Shown: piece by piece, positions 35,682 through 43,635 of the stretch
Layout of the letters: each line of letters starts with the position of its first letter
How positions within the stretch are numbered: the first letter of the stretch is position 1
Assembly: GCF_900103285.1 (NCBI RefSeq)
Contig: NZ_FNGS01000001.1
Location: forward strand, 62,001 to 126,000
Source of the DNA: Siphonobacter aquaeclarae
Lineage (GTDB): Bacteria; Bacteroidota; Bacteroidia; Cytophagales; Spirosomataceae
DNA: 64,000 nt
Reading direction: 5' to 3'
Program-made: the position numbers and the translations under genes
The notes under the pieces: model-generated
Told to the model about the DNA's origin: nothing
Databases searched by the model: none
What the model saw: only the letters and a program-made list of their open reading frames with translations

Positions 35682-36506
35682 ATGTCAACGTTCAGAATCG
35701 GAGGAGACCTGGAAGTGAACCGCCTCGGGTACGGCGCCATGCAGTTATCGGGAAAAGGCGTATTCGGCGACGCTGTCGACCGCGATAACGCCGTTGCCGT
35801 ACTCCGGGCAGCCGTAGCGGCCGGCGTCAACTTCATTGATACGGCGGAAGCCTACGGTCCCCGCTACAACGAAACACTCATCAAGGATGCCCTGTATCCT
35901 TATGCGCCGGGAGTAATAGTCGCTACAAAAGGCGGGTTCGACCGGCCCGGACCGGGTACCTGGGTGCCGAACGGCGAGCCGGCCGTCATCCACAGCCAGA
36001 TAGAAGGAAGCCTCAAACGGTTGCATGTCAATACGATAGACCTGTGGCAGCTGCACCGGATTGACCCGAAAGTGCCGGTGGAAGAAACGCTCGGGCCGGT
36101 AGTGGAGGCTGTCGCCGCCGGAAAAATCCGGCATGTCGGGCTTTCGGAAGTGACGATTGAACAGATCGAACGCGCCGAAAAAGTACTCCCGATTGTGTCG
36201 GTGCAGAACAGGTATAACCTCGGAGATCGCCAGTGGGAGGAAGTACTTGACTACACCACACGGCGGAATATGGCCTTCATCCCGTGGTATCCGCTGGCTT
36301 CCGGACCGCAGAAGCTGGAAGACAAAATCGGGGCTATCGCCGCCAGGCACAAGGCTACGACGGCACAGATCGCCCTGGCCTGGTTGCTGAAACGCGCGCC
36401 GAATATCCTCCTCATTCCCGGAACAAAATCTGTGGATCACCTGGCTGAAAACATGCGCGCCGCCGAAATTGAACTAAGCGACGAAGAGTTTGCCGAACTG
36501 AGCTAA
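35682..36506 (+). CDS. Aldo/keto reductase
   Basis: The protein has 274 residues in a TIM barrel. The catalytic set is visible: Asp and Tyr in F-I-D-T-A-E-A-Y-G, Lys in V-A-T-K-G-G and His in L-W-Q-L-H-R-I-D. The NADPH site G-T-K-S-V-D-H-L-A-E-N is near the C-terminus. It reduces aldehydes or ketones with NADPH; substrate unknown. There is no signal peptide, so it is cytoplasmic. It may be a general detoxifying enzyme rather than part of the sugar locus. The stop overlaps the stop of the convergent gene by four bases. Confidence 0.9.
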   Translation: MSTFRIGGDLEVNRLGYGAMQLSGKGVFGDAVDRDNAVAVLRAAVAAGVNFIDTAEAYGPRYNETLIKDALYPYAPGVIVATKGGFDRPGPGTWVPNGEPAVIHSQIEGSLKRLHVNTIDLWQLHRIDPKVPVEETLGPVVEAVAAGKIRHVGLSEVTIEQIERAEKVLPIVSVQNRYNLGDRQWEEVLDYTTRRNMAFIPWYPLASGPQKLEDKIGAIAARHKATTAQIALAWLLKRAPNILLIPGTKSVDHLAENMRAAEIELSDEEFAELS

Positions 36507-37408
36507 TACCCTGTACTCCCTGTTCGATGAACCCGCCAGAGCACGACGCTTCCCGCAAGGAGAAAGAAGACCGTCCAACCGGTAAGCAGGGGATTTTCGC
36601 CTGAAAATCCCCCGAGAAAAAACCAGCTACCAAAATACCCGTGAAACCAGGCGGGTACGAGCCAGGCGACGGCCGGCAGCGGTTCCGTTGCCGACCCGCG
36701 TCTGCCCCGCCAGATCGCCAGCAGTATCACGAGCGCGGCAATGAACAGTACCTTCGTTGGCCACCCGAATACCTGATTGACAAAGTGCCGCAGGGTATGG
36801 ATCAGCAGCCACAACGCTCCCTGGGAAAGAAGAACCGCCGCCGGCGCGATTGCCCAGGCATTCAGCCTTCGTTCCAGTAACCGGAAAAAGAATGAATAGC
36901 AAAAGACGACGCACAGCCAGCCGTAGAAATTGCCGTAGGGGATACCAAACCATTGCCCGGTGAGCGGATCCAGATGCCGGGACTCCCAGTCCCAATGCCA
37001 CATATGCAGGCGATACGCCACCACGTCCATCCCCAGGTCGATCAGAAAAGCGAGTAATGCATCCGCCGCAGCCGATACAACGGGCGTCCAGGGCCGGGCA
37101 TTCGTCACGAGCCGGGCAGTATACATAATGATTCCCCAGCCTATGCCGATGCACAGCGGCACGTCTTTCGGCGCTTTCCCCAGCATAATCACAAACCTGC
37201 CGTAGACATAGCCGGTATTGGCGGCGATATTCAGGTACTCCAGCATGACGCCGAAAAGAACGCCGCCCAGCAGGTAGGCCAGGTCGTGGTGGCTGCGACG
37301 CCGTGCATCCATCAGACATAAAAGAAACAATCCATAGATCGACGCCTCGGCGAGGTAGTAAGCCGCGGCGGGAGGATAATCGTAGGGAATTCCGGGAAAG
37401 GGACGCAT
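36503..37408 (-). CDS. Carotenoid biosynthesis membrane protein (CruF/DUF422-like)
   Basis: The protein has about 301 residues from the ATG at 37408 and seven or eight hydrophobic segments. The segments H-D-L-A-Y-L-L-G-G-V-L-F-G, D-L-G-M-D-V-V-A-Y-R-L-H-M-W-H-W and W-F-G-I-P-Y-G-N-F-Y-G-W-L resemble the CruF / DUF422 carotenoid 1',2'-hydratase family, whose members hydrate the ends of lycopene-type carotenoids. No other carotenoid gene is in the window. The residue pattern is convincing, but the exact reaction is inferred. It is divergent from the helicase gene at 37474 with 65 bases between starts. Confidence 0.75.
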   Translation of the reverse strand: MRPFPGIPYDYPPAAAYYLAEASIYGLFLLCLMDARRRSHHDLAYLLGGVLFGVMLEYLNIAANTGYVYGRFVIMLGKAPKDVPLCIGIGWGIIMYTARLVTNARPWTPVVSAAADALLAFLIDLGMDVVAYRLHMWHWDWESRHLDPLTGQWFGIPYGNFYGWLCVVFCYSFFFRLLERRLNAWAIAPAAVLLSQGALWLLIHTLRHFVNQVFGWPTKVLFIAALVILLAIWRGRRGSATEPLPAVAWLVPAWFHGYFGSWFFLGGFSGENPLLTGWTVFFLLAGSVVLWRVHRTGSTGY

Positions 37409-37461
37409 AGAGACGACGGACAGGTCCTTAAAAATAGGCAACGGAAGCCGAAAAGCGGTCG

Positions 37462-37469
37462 TACCTTTG
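37462..37469 (+). promoter_or_regulatory. -7 box almost touching the helicase start codon
   Basis: TACCTTTG matches TAnnTTTG exactly and ends four bases before the ATG at 37474. With the usual distance between this box and the transcription start, the mRNA would begin at or next to the A of ATG. No -33 TTTG is visible. Confidence 0.65.
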
Positions 37470-37473
37470 CCGC

Positions 37474-39354
37474 ATGGAGTATTTCGAGCGGCTGTTAGCC
37501 CTATTGAAAATTGAACGGGAAGAGGACAAACAAGCCTACCTGAAACAGACGGAGTCGTCCTCCGCAGCCGAACGCCGTGCCACCGGACTTGCCTGGTACC
37601 CGATTGCCATCCGGGGGACGGAAATGACCCGGGGCGACTACCTCAGCGTGGAGCTCGAACGCACTACCCATCAGGAATTACCACACCAGTTCCGCTTCGG
37701 AATGCCGGTGGAATTGTTTTCCAACCACGATCCGAAAGAGTACCGGATCGAAGCCGTCATTAATCACCAGAGCGGCAACCGGATGCGCATTACGTTGCGG
37801 ACGGATGAACTGCCCGACTGGTCACGCGATGGAAAGCTCGGCGTCAACCTGCTGTTTGACGACAACAGTTACGACGAAATGCAGGAAGCCCTGCAAAAAG
37901 CCTCCCGTGAGACAGCAAAAAGCCACCTTTTTCAGGTACTGACCGGAGAAACCTTTCCGACCTTCGGGCATAGCGCGCTGCCGTTTCCGACACTGAATAC
38001 GTTTCAGCAGGACGCGGTGAATAAAATACTGTCCGCCAACGAGTTGGCGGTTGTGCATGGCCCTCCCGGTACCGGCAAAACCACGACCCTGGTGCAGGCG
38101 ATCAAAGCGCTGTGGGAGCGGGACCGGAAGCAGATTCTCGTCGTCGCGCCGAGCAATACGGCCGTCGACCTGCTCAGCGAAAAGCTTTCCGAAGCAGGCA
38201 TGTCGGTTCTCCGTGTCGGAAACCCGGTACGCGTGTCAGAACGGTTGCAGTCGCTGACGCTCGACAGCAAAATGTCCGATCACGCCCGTATCAAAGAGAT
38301 TAAAACGCTCAAAAAGCGAGCCTCCGAATTCAAGAACATGGCGCATAAATACAAGCGGCAGTTCGGAAAGGCAGAACGTGAGCAGCGCAAAGCGCTGTTC
38401 GACGAGGCACATCGGATCATGAAAGAGGTAGAGGCGATGGAGCAGTATATTATTGAAGATGTTACGACAAAAACCCAGGTGGTGACAGCCACTTTCGTCG
38501 GAAGTAATCATTACACCGTTCGGGATCTGACGTTTGATACGGTTATTATTGACGAGGCGGGTCAATCGCTCGAGCCGGCCTGCTGGATTTCCATCCGAAA
38601 AGCGAAACGGGTGATTATGGCAGGAGATCACTGCCAGTTGCCGCCGACGGTCAAGTCGTCCGGCGCTGCGGCGCTCAACCGTACGCTCCTGGAAAAATGC
38701 GTGGAGCTGCACCCCGAGGCTGTTGTCCTGCTCGAAGAACAATACCGCATGAACAAGGTCATCATGGGGTATTCTTCCGATGTTTTTTACGATGGACGGC
38801 TCAAGGCCTACGCCGGCGTCGCCGATCAGGTACTTTTTGCCGGAGAAGCTCCGCTTACCTTTGTGGATACCGCCGGCTGCGGATTTGACGAAAAGCCGGA
38901 AGGCACCAGCGTCACCAACCCGGAAGAGGCATCGCTGGTCCTCCGGCACCTGACCGACCTGGTAACGGCGGCGCAAAAGCACTACACGCAGGAAAACTTC
39001 CCGACCATCGCCGTCATCGCGCCGTATAAGCAGCAGGTCAACGTCCTGAACGAACAACTACCCCATTTCCAGGCACTCAAAGAGCTGGGCAACAGGCTGG
39101 CTATCAATACGGTCGATAGCTTTCAGGGCCAGGAAAGGGATATCGTGTACCTGAGTATGACACGCAGCAATACCGAAGGAGAAATCGGGTTTCTGTCCGA
39201 TATCCGGCGGATGAACGTCGCCATGACCCGCGCCCGGAAAAAGCTGGTGGTTGTCGGCGACAGCGGAACCTTGTCCGTCCTTCCTTACTACGAAGAATTT
39301 ATTGCCTATGCCGAGCGTCACGACGCGTACCGAAGCGCGTGGGACTGGATGTAA
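37474..39354 (+). CDS. UPF1/IGHMBP2-like superfamily 1 helicase
   Basis: The protein has 626 residues. Walker A is G196-P-P-G-T-G-K202-T, Walker B is I-I-D360-E361-A-G, motif III is G-D-H-C-Q-L-P-P, and motifs V/VI are D-S-F-Q-G-Q-E-R-D and M-T-R-A-R-K-K. The N-terminal 170 residues form a beta-barrel region as in IGHMBP2-type enzymes, and a helical insert at about 270-330 (K-R-A-S-E-F-K-N-M) matches domain 1B/1C. It unwinds DNA or RNA with ATP; its physiological role in these bacteria is not established. The gene is monocistronic with a promoter box that almost touches its ATG. Confidence 0.92.
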   Translation: MEYFERLLALLKIEREEDKQAYLKQTESSSAAERRATGLAWYPIAIRGTEMTRGDYLSVELERTTHQELPHQFRFGMPVELFSNHDPKEYRIEAVINHQSGNRMRITLRTDELPDWSRDGKLGVNLLFDDNSYDEMQEALQKASRETAKSHLFQVLTGETFPTFGHSALPFPTLNTFQQDAVNKILSANELAVVHGPPGTGKTTTLVQAIKALWERDRKQILVVAPSNTAVDLLSEKLSEAGMSVLRVGNPVRVSERLQSLTLDSKMSDHARIKEIKTLKKRASEFKNMAHKYKRQFGKAEREQRKALFDEAHRIMKEVEAMEQYIIEDVTTKTQVVTATFVGSNHYTVRDLTFDTVIIDEAGQSLEPACWISIRKAKRVIMAGDHCQLPPTVKSSGAAALNRTLLEKCVELHPEAVVLLEEQYRMNKVIMGYSSDVFYDGRLKAYAGVADQVLFAGEAPLTFVDTAGCGFDEKPEGTSVTNPEEASLVLRHLTDLVTAAQKHYTQENFPTIAVIAPYKQQVNVLNEQLPHFQALKELGNRLAINTVDSFQGQERDIVYLSMTRSNTEGEIGFLSDIRRMNVAMTRARKKLVVVGDSGTLSVLPYYEEFIAYAERHDAYRSAWDWM

Positions 39355-39357
39355 CGT

Positions 39358-39744
39358 TCACAGTACCAATTCCCGGAAGAGGCGCGCAAGCGTCTCTTCT
39401 GCGTTTTCGCACAATCCGGTATGGACGGGAGAGGTCTGCACCACGGTACTCCGCGCGGCCGTCAGCCACCGGAAACGGACCGACGCCGGCAACTGACCGA
39501 TCGGGCCGCCTTCCTTTCTTCCGGCGCAAATCTTCTGAAACGCGCAGAGGCGCTCCTTCCATTCGGCAAAATCGGCCTCAGGCGCGCCGAAGGCGCGCAA
39601 ACGATCTTCATCGAACTGATAAAGGGTATGCAGAAATCCCTGGGACGGACACGAGAGAATGACGCCGGCATTCAGAAACTCTCCCCGTTCTACCCGTGGA
39701 ACCAGGCGGATGACAGCGTATTCAAACAAGTGCATTTCGGGCAT
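39358..39744 (-). CDS. DUF3037-family protein, partner of HipA-like kinase
   Basis: The protein has 128 residues from the ATG at 39744 (M-P-E-M-H-L-F-E-Y-A-V-I-R-L-V-P-R-V-E-R); an ATG at 39756 is the alternative. The E-R-G-E-F-L-N-A-G-V-I-L motif is that of DUF3037, a family without known function. It overlaps the 3' end of the HipA-like gene by 23 or 35 bases, so the two are translationally linked. The pairing is recurrent from memory. A role as modulator or substrate of the kinase is inference. Confidence 0.8.
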   Translation of the reverse strand: MPEMHLFEYAVIRLVPRVERGEFLNAGVILSCPSQGFLHTLYQFDEDRLRAFGAPEADFAEWKERLCAFQKICAGRKEGGPIGQLPASVRFRWLTAARSTVVQTSPVHTGLCENAEETLARLFRELVL

Positions 39745-40495
39745 AAAGGGCAGCATTAACAAAAACCGACGAGTGGGCGAGGCGGGAAGTGAGAAACTTC
39801 GCATAGACATCGCGCTGGGAGGCGGGGTCGTCGAGCCATTCGTCGGGGACCAGATCGGCGAGTTCCCGGAATACCTCCGGCGTGAGGAGCGCCCGGTACT
39901 CCGCGTCCACTTCCTCCAGCCGCGATGCGTATGGCAGCAGGACATGGTCCTTCACCTGCGCGAAGGGCCGCACGCTTTGTTCTTCCCAATTTTCCCAGGA
40001 ATGATGAAAATAGAGGGAAGCGCCGTGGTCGATGAGCCATAGCTCCCGGTTCCATATCAGGAGGTTGGTATTGCGCGCCGTTCGGTCGACATTGGTAATC
40101 AGGCAGTCGAGCCATACCACACGCGAGGCTGTCAGGGCGTCTACATCGTTGACGACAGGATCGAACGTACTGGATCCCGAGAGGTAGTGCACGCCCAGGT
40201 TCAGGCCGCCGCTCGCGCGGAGCAGGTCCTGGATTTCTTCGTCCGGCTCGAGCCGGCTCAGCGCCGGGTCCAGGTCGGAAAAGACGATTTCAGGAATGCG
40301 AAGACCCAGAAAACGGGCAAGCTCACCGCCGATCAGTTCAGCGATGAGCGCCTTGGGCCCCTGGCCGGCGCCCCGGAATTTTTGCACGTATAAAAAGCCG
40401 TCATCGGCCTCGACGATAGCCGGCAGCGAGCCGCCTTCGCGCAGAGGTGTGACATATCGGGTAACCCGAACCGAGCGGAGTGGCGAAATCTTCAC
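39722..40495 (-). CDS. HipA-like protein kinase (short form)
   Basis: The protein has 257 residues, much shorter than the roughly 440 of HipA, because the N-terminal HipA domain is missing. Kinase features are V-Q-K-F-R-G (ATP lysine), N-V-D-R-T-A-R-N-T-N-L-L (catalytic loop) and L-I-D-H-G-A (metal site). No HipB-type DNA-binding antitoxin is encoded nearby; the partner gene is DUF3037. HipA itself phosphorylates a glutamyl-tRNA synthetase, but the target of the short form is not known. The start at 40495 gives a sensible N-terminus. Confidence 0.82.
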   Translation of the reverse strand: MKISPLRSVRVTRYVTPLREGGSLPAIVEADDGFLYVQKFRGAGQGPKALIAELIGGELARFLGLRIPEIVFSDLDPALSRLEPDEEIQDLLRASGGLNLGVHYLSGSSTFDPVVNDVDALTASRVVWLDCLITNVDRTARNTNLLIWNRELWLIDHGASLYFHHSWENWEEQSVRPFAQVKDHVLLPYASRLEEVDAEYRALLTPEVFRELADLVPDEWLDDPASQRDVYAKFLTSRLAHSSVFVNAALYARNALV

Positions 40496-40548
40496 AGTAC
40501 TTGTCGGAAAAATATGCCCGAAAGTACGGCAAATGCCGGTATTGTCGG

Positions 40549-41442
40549 CTAAAGTCCGGCCGGTACCTCGGGTTCACCGTCAAAAAACGCTCCTTTTTTC
40601 CCCTGTGTCAGCGCCCAGCGGTGAATCCAGGAGATACCTCCCTTGCCGGTATAGGTATCCGGACTCGCGTAAACAGGATCGGTCAGCGCCTGATCGAGGG
40701 AAATAAACTGTACGCCTCGGGCCTGCAGTCGACCGAGCAAAACCCCCAGCCAGTGCGCATTAAGGGTATTGGCGTGCAGCAGGAGAATATGTGACACAGA
40801 CCGGCCGGTCAGGGCTTGGCCCTGGGCGTCGTAATAGGTGATACAGCGCAGGAGGTACTCGACAAACTGAGTACCGATACGACGGGCTGCGGCAGTATCT
40901 CCGGCCAGCAGGGCCTTATCATAGGCGGCTGAGAAACGATAATCGGCGTTGTCGATAGAGGTCGGCGCTTCCCGGTATCCCAGTTCTTTCAGCAGCGCCT
41001 TCAGGGAGTCCTGCCGTGCGACAGAATGCCCGCGGTGCAGGTAAGGCGAGCGGAAGTAGCGCGGTTTGTAGCCGGCGCTGACGAGCGATTGATGCTCCCG
41101 ACGGATATCTTCCAGGTGTTCAGCAGACGGAACATGGTGAAAATCAGTGTGCCGGTAGGTATGGTTGCCTAGCTCCATGCCGGCGTCCTGCCACTGGCGG
41201 AGCAGCGGATTGTGCGCATCGCCGATAACGAAGCCGGTTGCCCGGATTCCATACTGTTTGAGATGGCCCAGCAACAGTTTGGTCAGCGTATCCTGCCCGG
41301 CCGGTGTGGCATACCGGGCCGATACAGCGGGAAGATCATCGAAAGTAAAGGCCATACTTCGCTGGGAAAATGCCCCGAAAGGAAGAAAGGCGAGCACAAT
41401 AAGCAGGAAACGGGAGGACAGACGGAGCCGTTCAGAACGCAT
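40549..41442 (-). CDS. Exported polysaccharide deacetylase (CE4)
   Basis: The protein has 297 residues with a signal peptide ending around A-F-S-Q. The NodB domain shows D35-D36 in F-T-F-D-D-L-P and the metal-binding H94-T-Y-R-H98, followed by R-Y-F-R-S-P-Y-L-H. These are the catalytic Asp, the two His ligands and the RxPY-type motif. It removes acetyl groups from chitin-type or peptidoglycan-type sugars in the periplasm. C-terminal H-I-L-L-L-H-A-N completes the active site. It is probably not coupled to the HipA gene 53 bases downstream. Confidence 0.9.
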   Translation of the reverse strand: MRSERLRLSSRFLLIVLAFLPFGAFSQRSMAFTFDDLPAVSARYATPAGQDTLTKLLLGHLKQYGIRATGFVIGDAHNPLLRQWQDAGMELGNHTYRHTDFHHVPSAEHLEDIRREHQSLVSAGYKPRYFRSPYLHRGHSVARQDSLKALLKELGYREAPTSIDNADYRFSAAYDKALLAGDTAAARRIGTQFVEYLLRCITYYDAQGQALTGRSVSHILLLHANTLNAHWLGVLLGRLQARGVQFISLDQALTDPVYASPDTYTGKGGISWIHRWALTQGKKGAFFDGEPEVPAGL

Positions 41443-41500
41443 AGAACCAGTGTTGTTTTAGAAATTGGCGACAAAAAAGTAGTATATGATACAAATTTAA

Positions 41501-41531
41501 TTTGCAGAATTAGTAACGACTGTTATTTTTG
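41501..41531 (+). promoter_or_regulatory. Complete Bacteroidota promoter (-33 and -7)
   Basis: TTTG at 41501-41504, a 19-base gap and TATTTTTG at 41524-41531 match the consensus TTTG-N19-21-TAnnTTTG exactly. It faces the T9SS cargo gene, about 410 bases downstream. Confidence 0.75.
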
Positions 41532-41945
41532 AGACAGGTTTTTACGGAAGGATCTCCGCTTCATGCCTTGTCCGGAAAATCAGCATTCTCCCGCCGTGTA
41601 AATTACTTTCCGCCTTTGCTGATTCATACTGAGCCTGAAGGGCTTGGCACTATCTCTATTTGCTGTTGAATTAACCCTTAAAACTTCCTGTAAAAAGGAA
41701 GAGTTAGCCCTTTTGCTTTTTCTTCGTTCTCCCGCCGGTTGTTGATTTTTTGCGTGATCGGAAAAGGAAAGGCGATTGCCTTTGCTTAGTGAAGATACGC
41801 GCTATTTTCTAATTATCCGCCTGCCTTAATCGATTCTCTCCTCCTGGCTCTCTACAGCTCAGGACGCGGTTTTACTGCTTTCGGTCTGCGAACAGACCGA
41901 CCGCAATTGTCATGCCTAATACACCGGATTAACCCCTTTCAACTT
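41532..41945 (+). other. Long 5' leader with hairpins, no gene
   Basis: About 410 bases lie between the promoter and the ATG at 41946 with no convincing gene. It contains CTTCCT/AGGAAG (41684-41701) inside the longer pairing AAGGGCT (41638-41644) with AGCCCTT (41706-41712), and a strong 8-base stem with CGAA loop at 41881-41900, directly before the start region. A structured regulatory leader is possible; no known riboswitch class is recognised. Confidence 0.4.
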
Positions 41946-43100
41946 ATGAAAAAGATCCTTACATCTCTCCTTTTAATAGCCTGTTATCTCCCTTCTGTAC
42001 ATGCTCAGTTAGCCGTATATTGCTTCGATTCCGGAGCTCAGGGAAATGGACAGGATTTTCAGATTTATACCAACCCGGCAACAGTTACCGGAGCGAATGT
42101 TACACTGGCCGGACCGGATAATTCCAATACCGTTGGAAACGGGCAGGTTGCCGGACAGGATAAATACCTTTCTGCAAAAAAATGGGACAATTTCACCTCC
42201 CGAAACGCGAATCAATACATCGAATTTTCCTTTACTGTTCCGGCAGGTCATACCGTGACGTTTGGTCAGGTCGGGTTTGACGCGCGGTTGGGAAACGGCA
42301 ACGGTACCCCGCCAGCTATCCAACTGGAATACAGCCTCACCGGCACATTCCCAGGGACGGTATTGCTCCCCGCCACTAATCTGACAACGGCCTGGACCAA
42401 GTACTTTTCCCCCAATGTCAATGTGTCCATTCCGGGAGGAACAACGATGACCTTTCGCCTTTTCGTCTGGAATGTAACCGGACAAAACGTGGAAGTTAAC
42501 ATGAATAACCTGACCTTGTTCGGTCTGTTTGACGGAGCCGTTCCCAACAAACTTTTCTGCGGCGGCGAAACATCCCTGCCCGTGCGGCTCGTCTCTTTTG
42601 GCGCCAACGAACGCGACGGCGCCGCCAGCCTCAGCTGGGTAACTGCCTCGGAAGAAAACAGCGCCTACTTTGCCGTAGAGAAAAGCACCGACCTCCGGTC
42701 GTTCGAAACCATCGGAACGATAAAGGCCCAGGGTACCACAACCCGGCGGACAACCTATGCCTTCCAGGATAAAGCCCTCATTACTACGTCCTACTACCGG
42801 CTCCGGCAGGTGGACAACGATGGTAAAATGACCTTTTCCCAGACATTGTCCGTCGTTCCTTTCAACGAAAGTCTTCGCAGCGTATCTGTTTATCCCAGCC
42901 CGGGCAACGGGCAGCTCTCCCTAAGCGGAGACAAAGATCTCCGGGTTTCGGTTTACTCCGCCGACTCCCGGAAGTTCGGCGACTACGCCGTTTCCGGCCG
43001 TCGCGACATCGATCTCTCCGCTCTCCCGAATGGCGAGTACCTGCTCGTCCTGAAAACATCGCTCGAACAGGGAACCCGTAAAGTCATCATTCGCAGATAA
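41946..43100 (+). CDS. Secreted protein with type IX sorting domain
   Basis: The protein has 384 residues from the ATG at 41946 (M-K-K-I-L-T-S), with a signal peptide ending at V-H-A-Q. Residues about 20-200 form a beta-sandwich-like domain rich in Asn, Thr and Gly with no known catalytic motif. After residue 210 comes the common V-S-F-G-A link and F-A-V-E-K-S-T-D stretch, and the last 75 residues (V-Y-P-S-P-G-N-G start, L-P-N-G-E-Y-L-L-V-L) are a type IX secretion sorting domain. So it is carried across the outer membrane and probably anchored or released at the surface. Its ligand is unknown. Confidence 0.85.
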   Translation: MKKILTSLLLIACYLPSVHAQLAVYCFDSGAQGNGQDFQIYTNPATVTGANVTLAGPDNSNTVGNGQVAGQDKYLSAKKWDNFTSRNANQYIEFSFTVPAGHTVTFGQVGFDARLGNGNGTPPAIQLEYSLTGTFPGTVLLPATNLTTAWTKYFSPNVNVSIPGGTTMTFRLFVWNVTGQNVEVNMNNLTLFGLFDGAVPNKLFCGGETSLPVRLVSFGANERDGAASLSWVTASEENSAYFAVEKSTDLRSFETIGTIKAQGTTTRRTTYAFQDKALITTSYYRLRQVDNDGKMTFSQTLSVVPFNESLRSVSVYPSPGNGQLSLSGDKDLRVSVYSADSRKFGDYAVSGRRDIDLSALPNGEYLLVLKTSLEQGTRKVIIRR

Positions 43101-43436
43101 TCAGGGAATGGTGCAGGGTGAAGTGGAGAAACGGGTCAGGACGACGGTCCTTTCCACGCCTTCCCGACACGCCGTGACTGAATCAGCGGAGGTTTGGTCG
43201 CGGAAGTCGAACCAGAAAACGGGTGGAAGCTGATCGGTTCGGAGACCGGTTACTTCCACCACGTTTTCTGTACCGTCGGGATGACGGGAACGAACATCGG
43301 CATTGGTTACCCGGACAAGCGGAGCCCGGCAACCCGTGCCGTATAACCGCCCTTTGTACGGCAGGCAGACTTTTTTCTCAGTCACCCCGCACGACGAAAG
43401 GCTCATCATCAGAATAAAGCGGAAGAAGGTTTTCAT
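43101..43436 (-). CDS. Small lipoprotein of unknown function
   Basis: The protein has 111 residues. A signal peptide with lipobox S-L-S-S-C predicts lipid attachment after cleavage at Cys16. The mature part has three further Cys residues (C24 type in K-V-C-L-P-Y, G-T-G-C, T-A-C-R) and a C-terminal S-P-C-T. No family recognised. It is convergent with the T9SS cargo gene, the two stop codons being directly adjacent. Confidence 0.65.
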   Translation of the reverse strand: MKTFFRFILMMSLSSCGVTEKKVCLPYKGRLYGTGCRAPLVRVTNADVRSRHPDGTENVVEVTGLRTDQLPPVFWFDFRDQTSADSVTACREGVERTVVLTRFSTSPCTIP

Positions 43437-43635
43437 GCCGGTGGGACACCGGCGGAGGCGTTCCGGTTGGAGAGGGCCGGGCGGATATCCGTCCGGCTCT
43501 GCCGCCGTTTGTCACGCTTTTCCGTTTATTAACAGAAATCTGCCGGTTATTAAGTGAAAAGGAAGGAAATGTGCCGTGGACACGGCTAATTTCGGGGCGA
43601 GAAACCGGCCGTCAGGCCGGGGAAACGGACCGACC

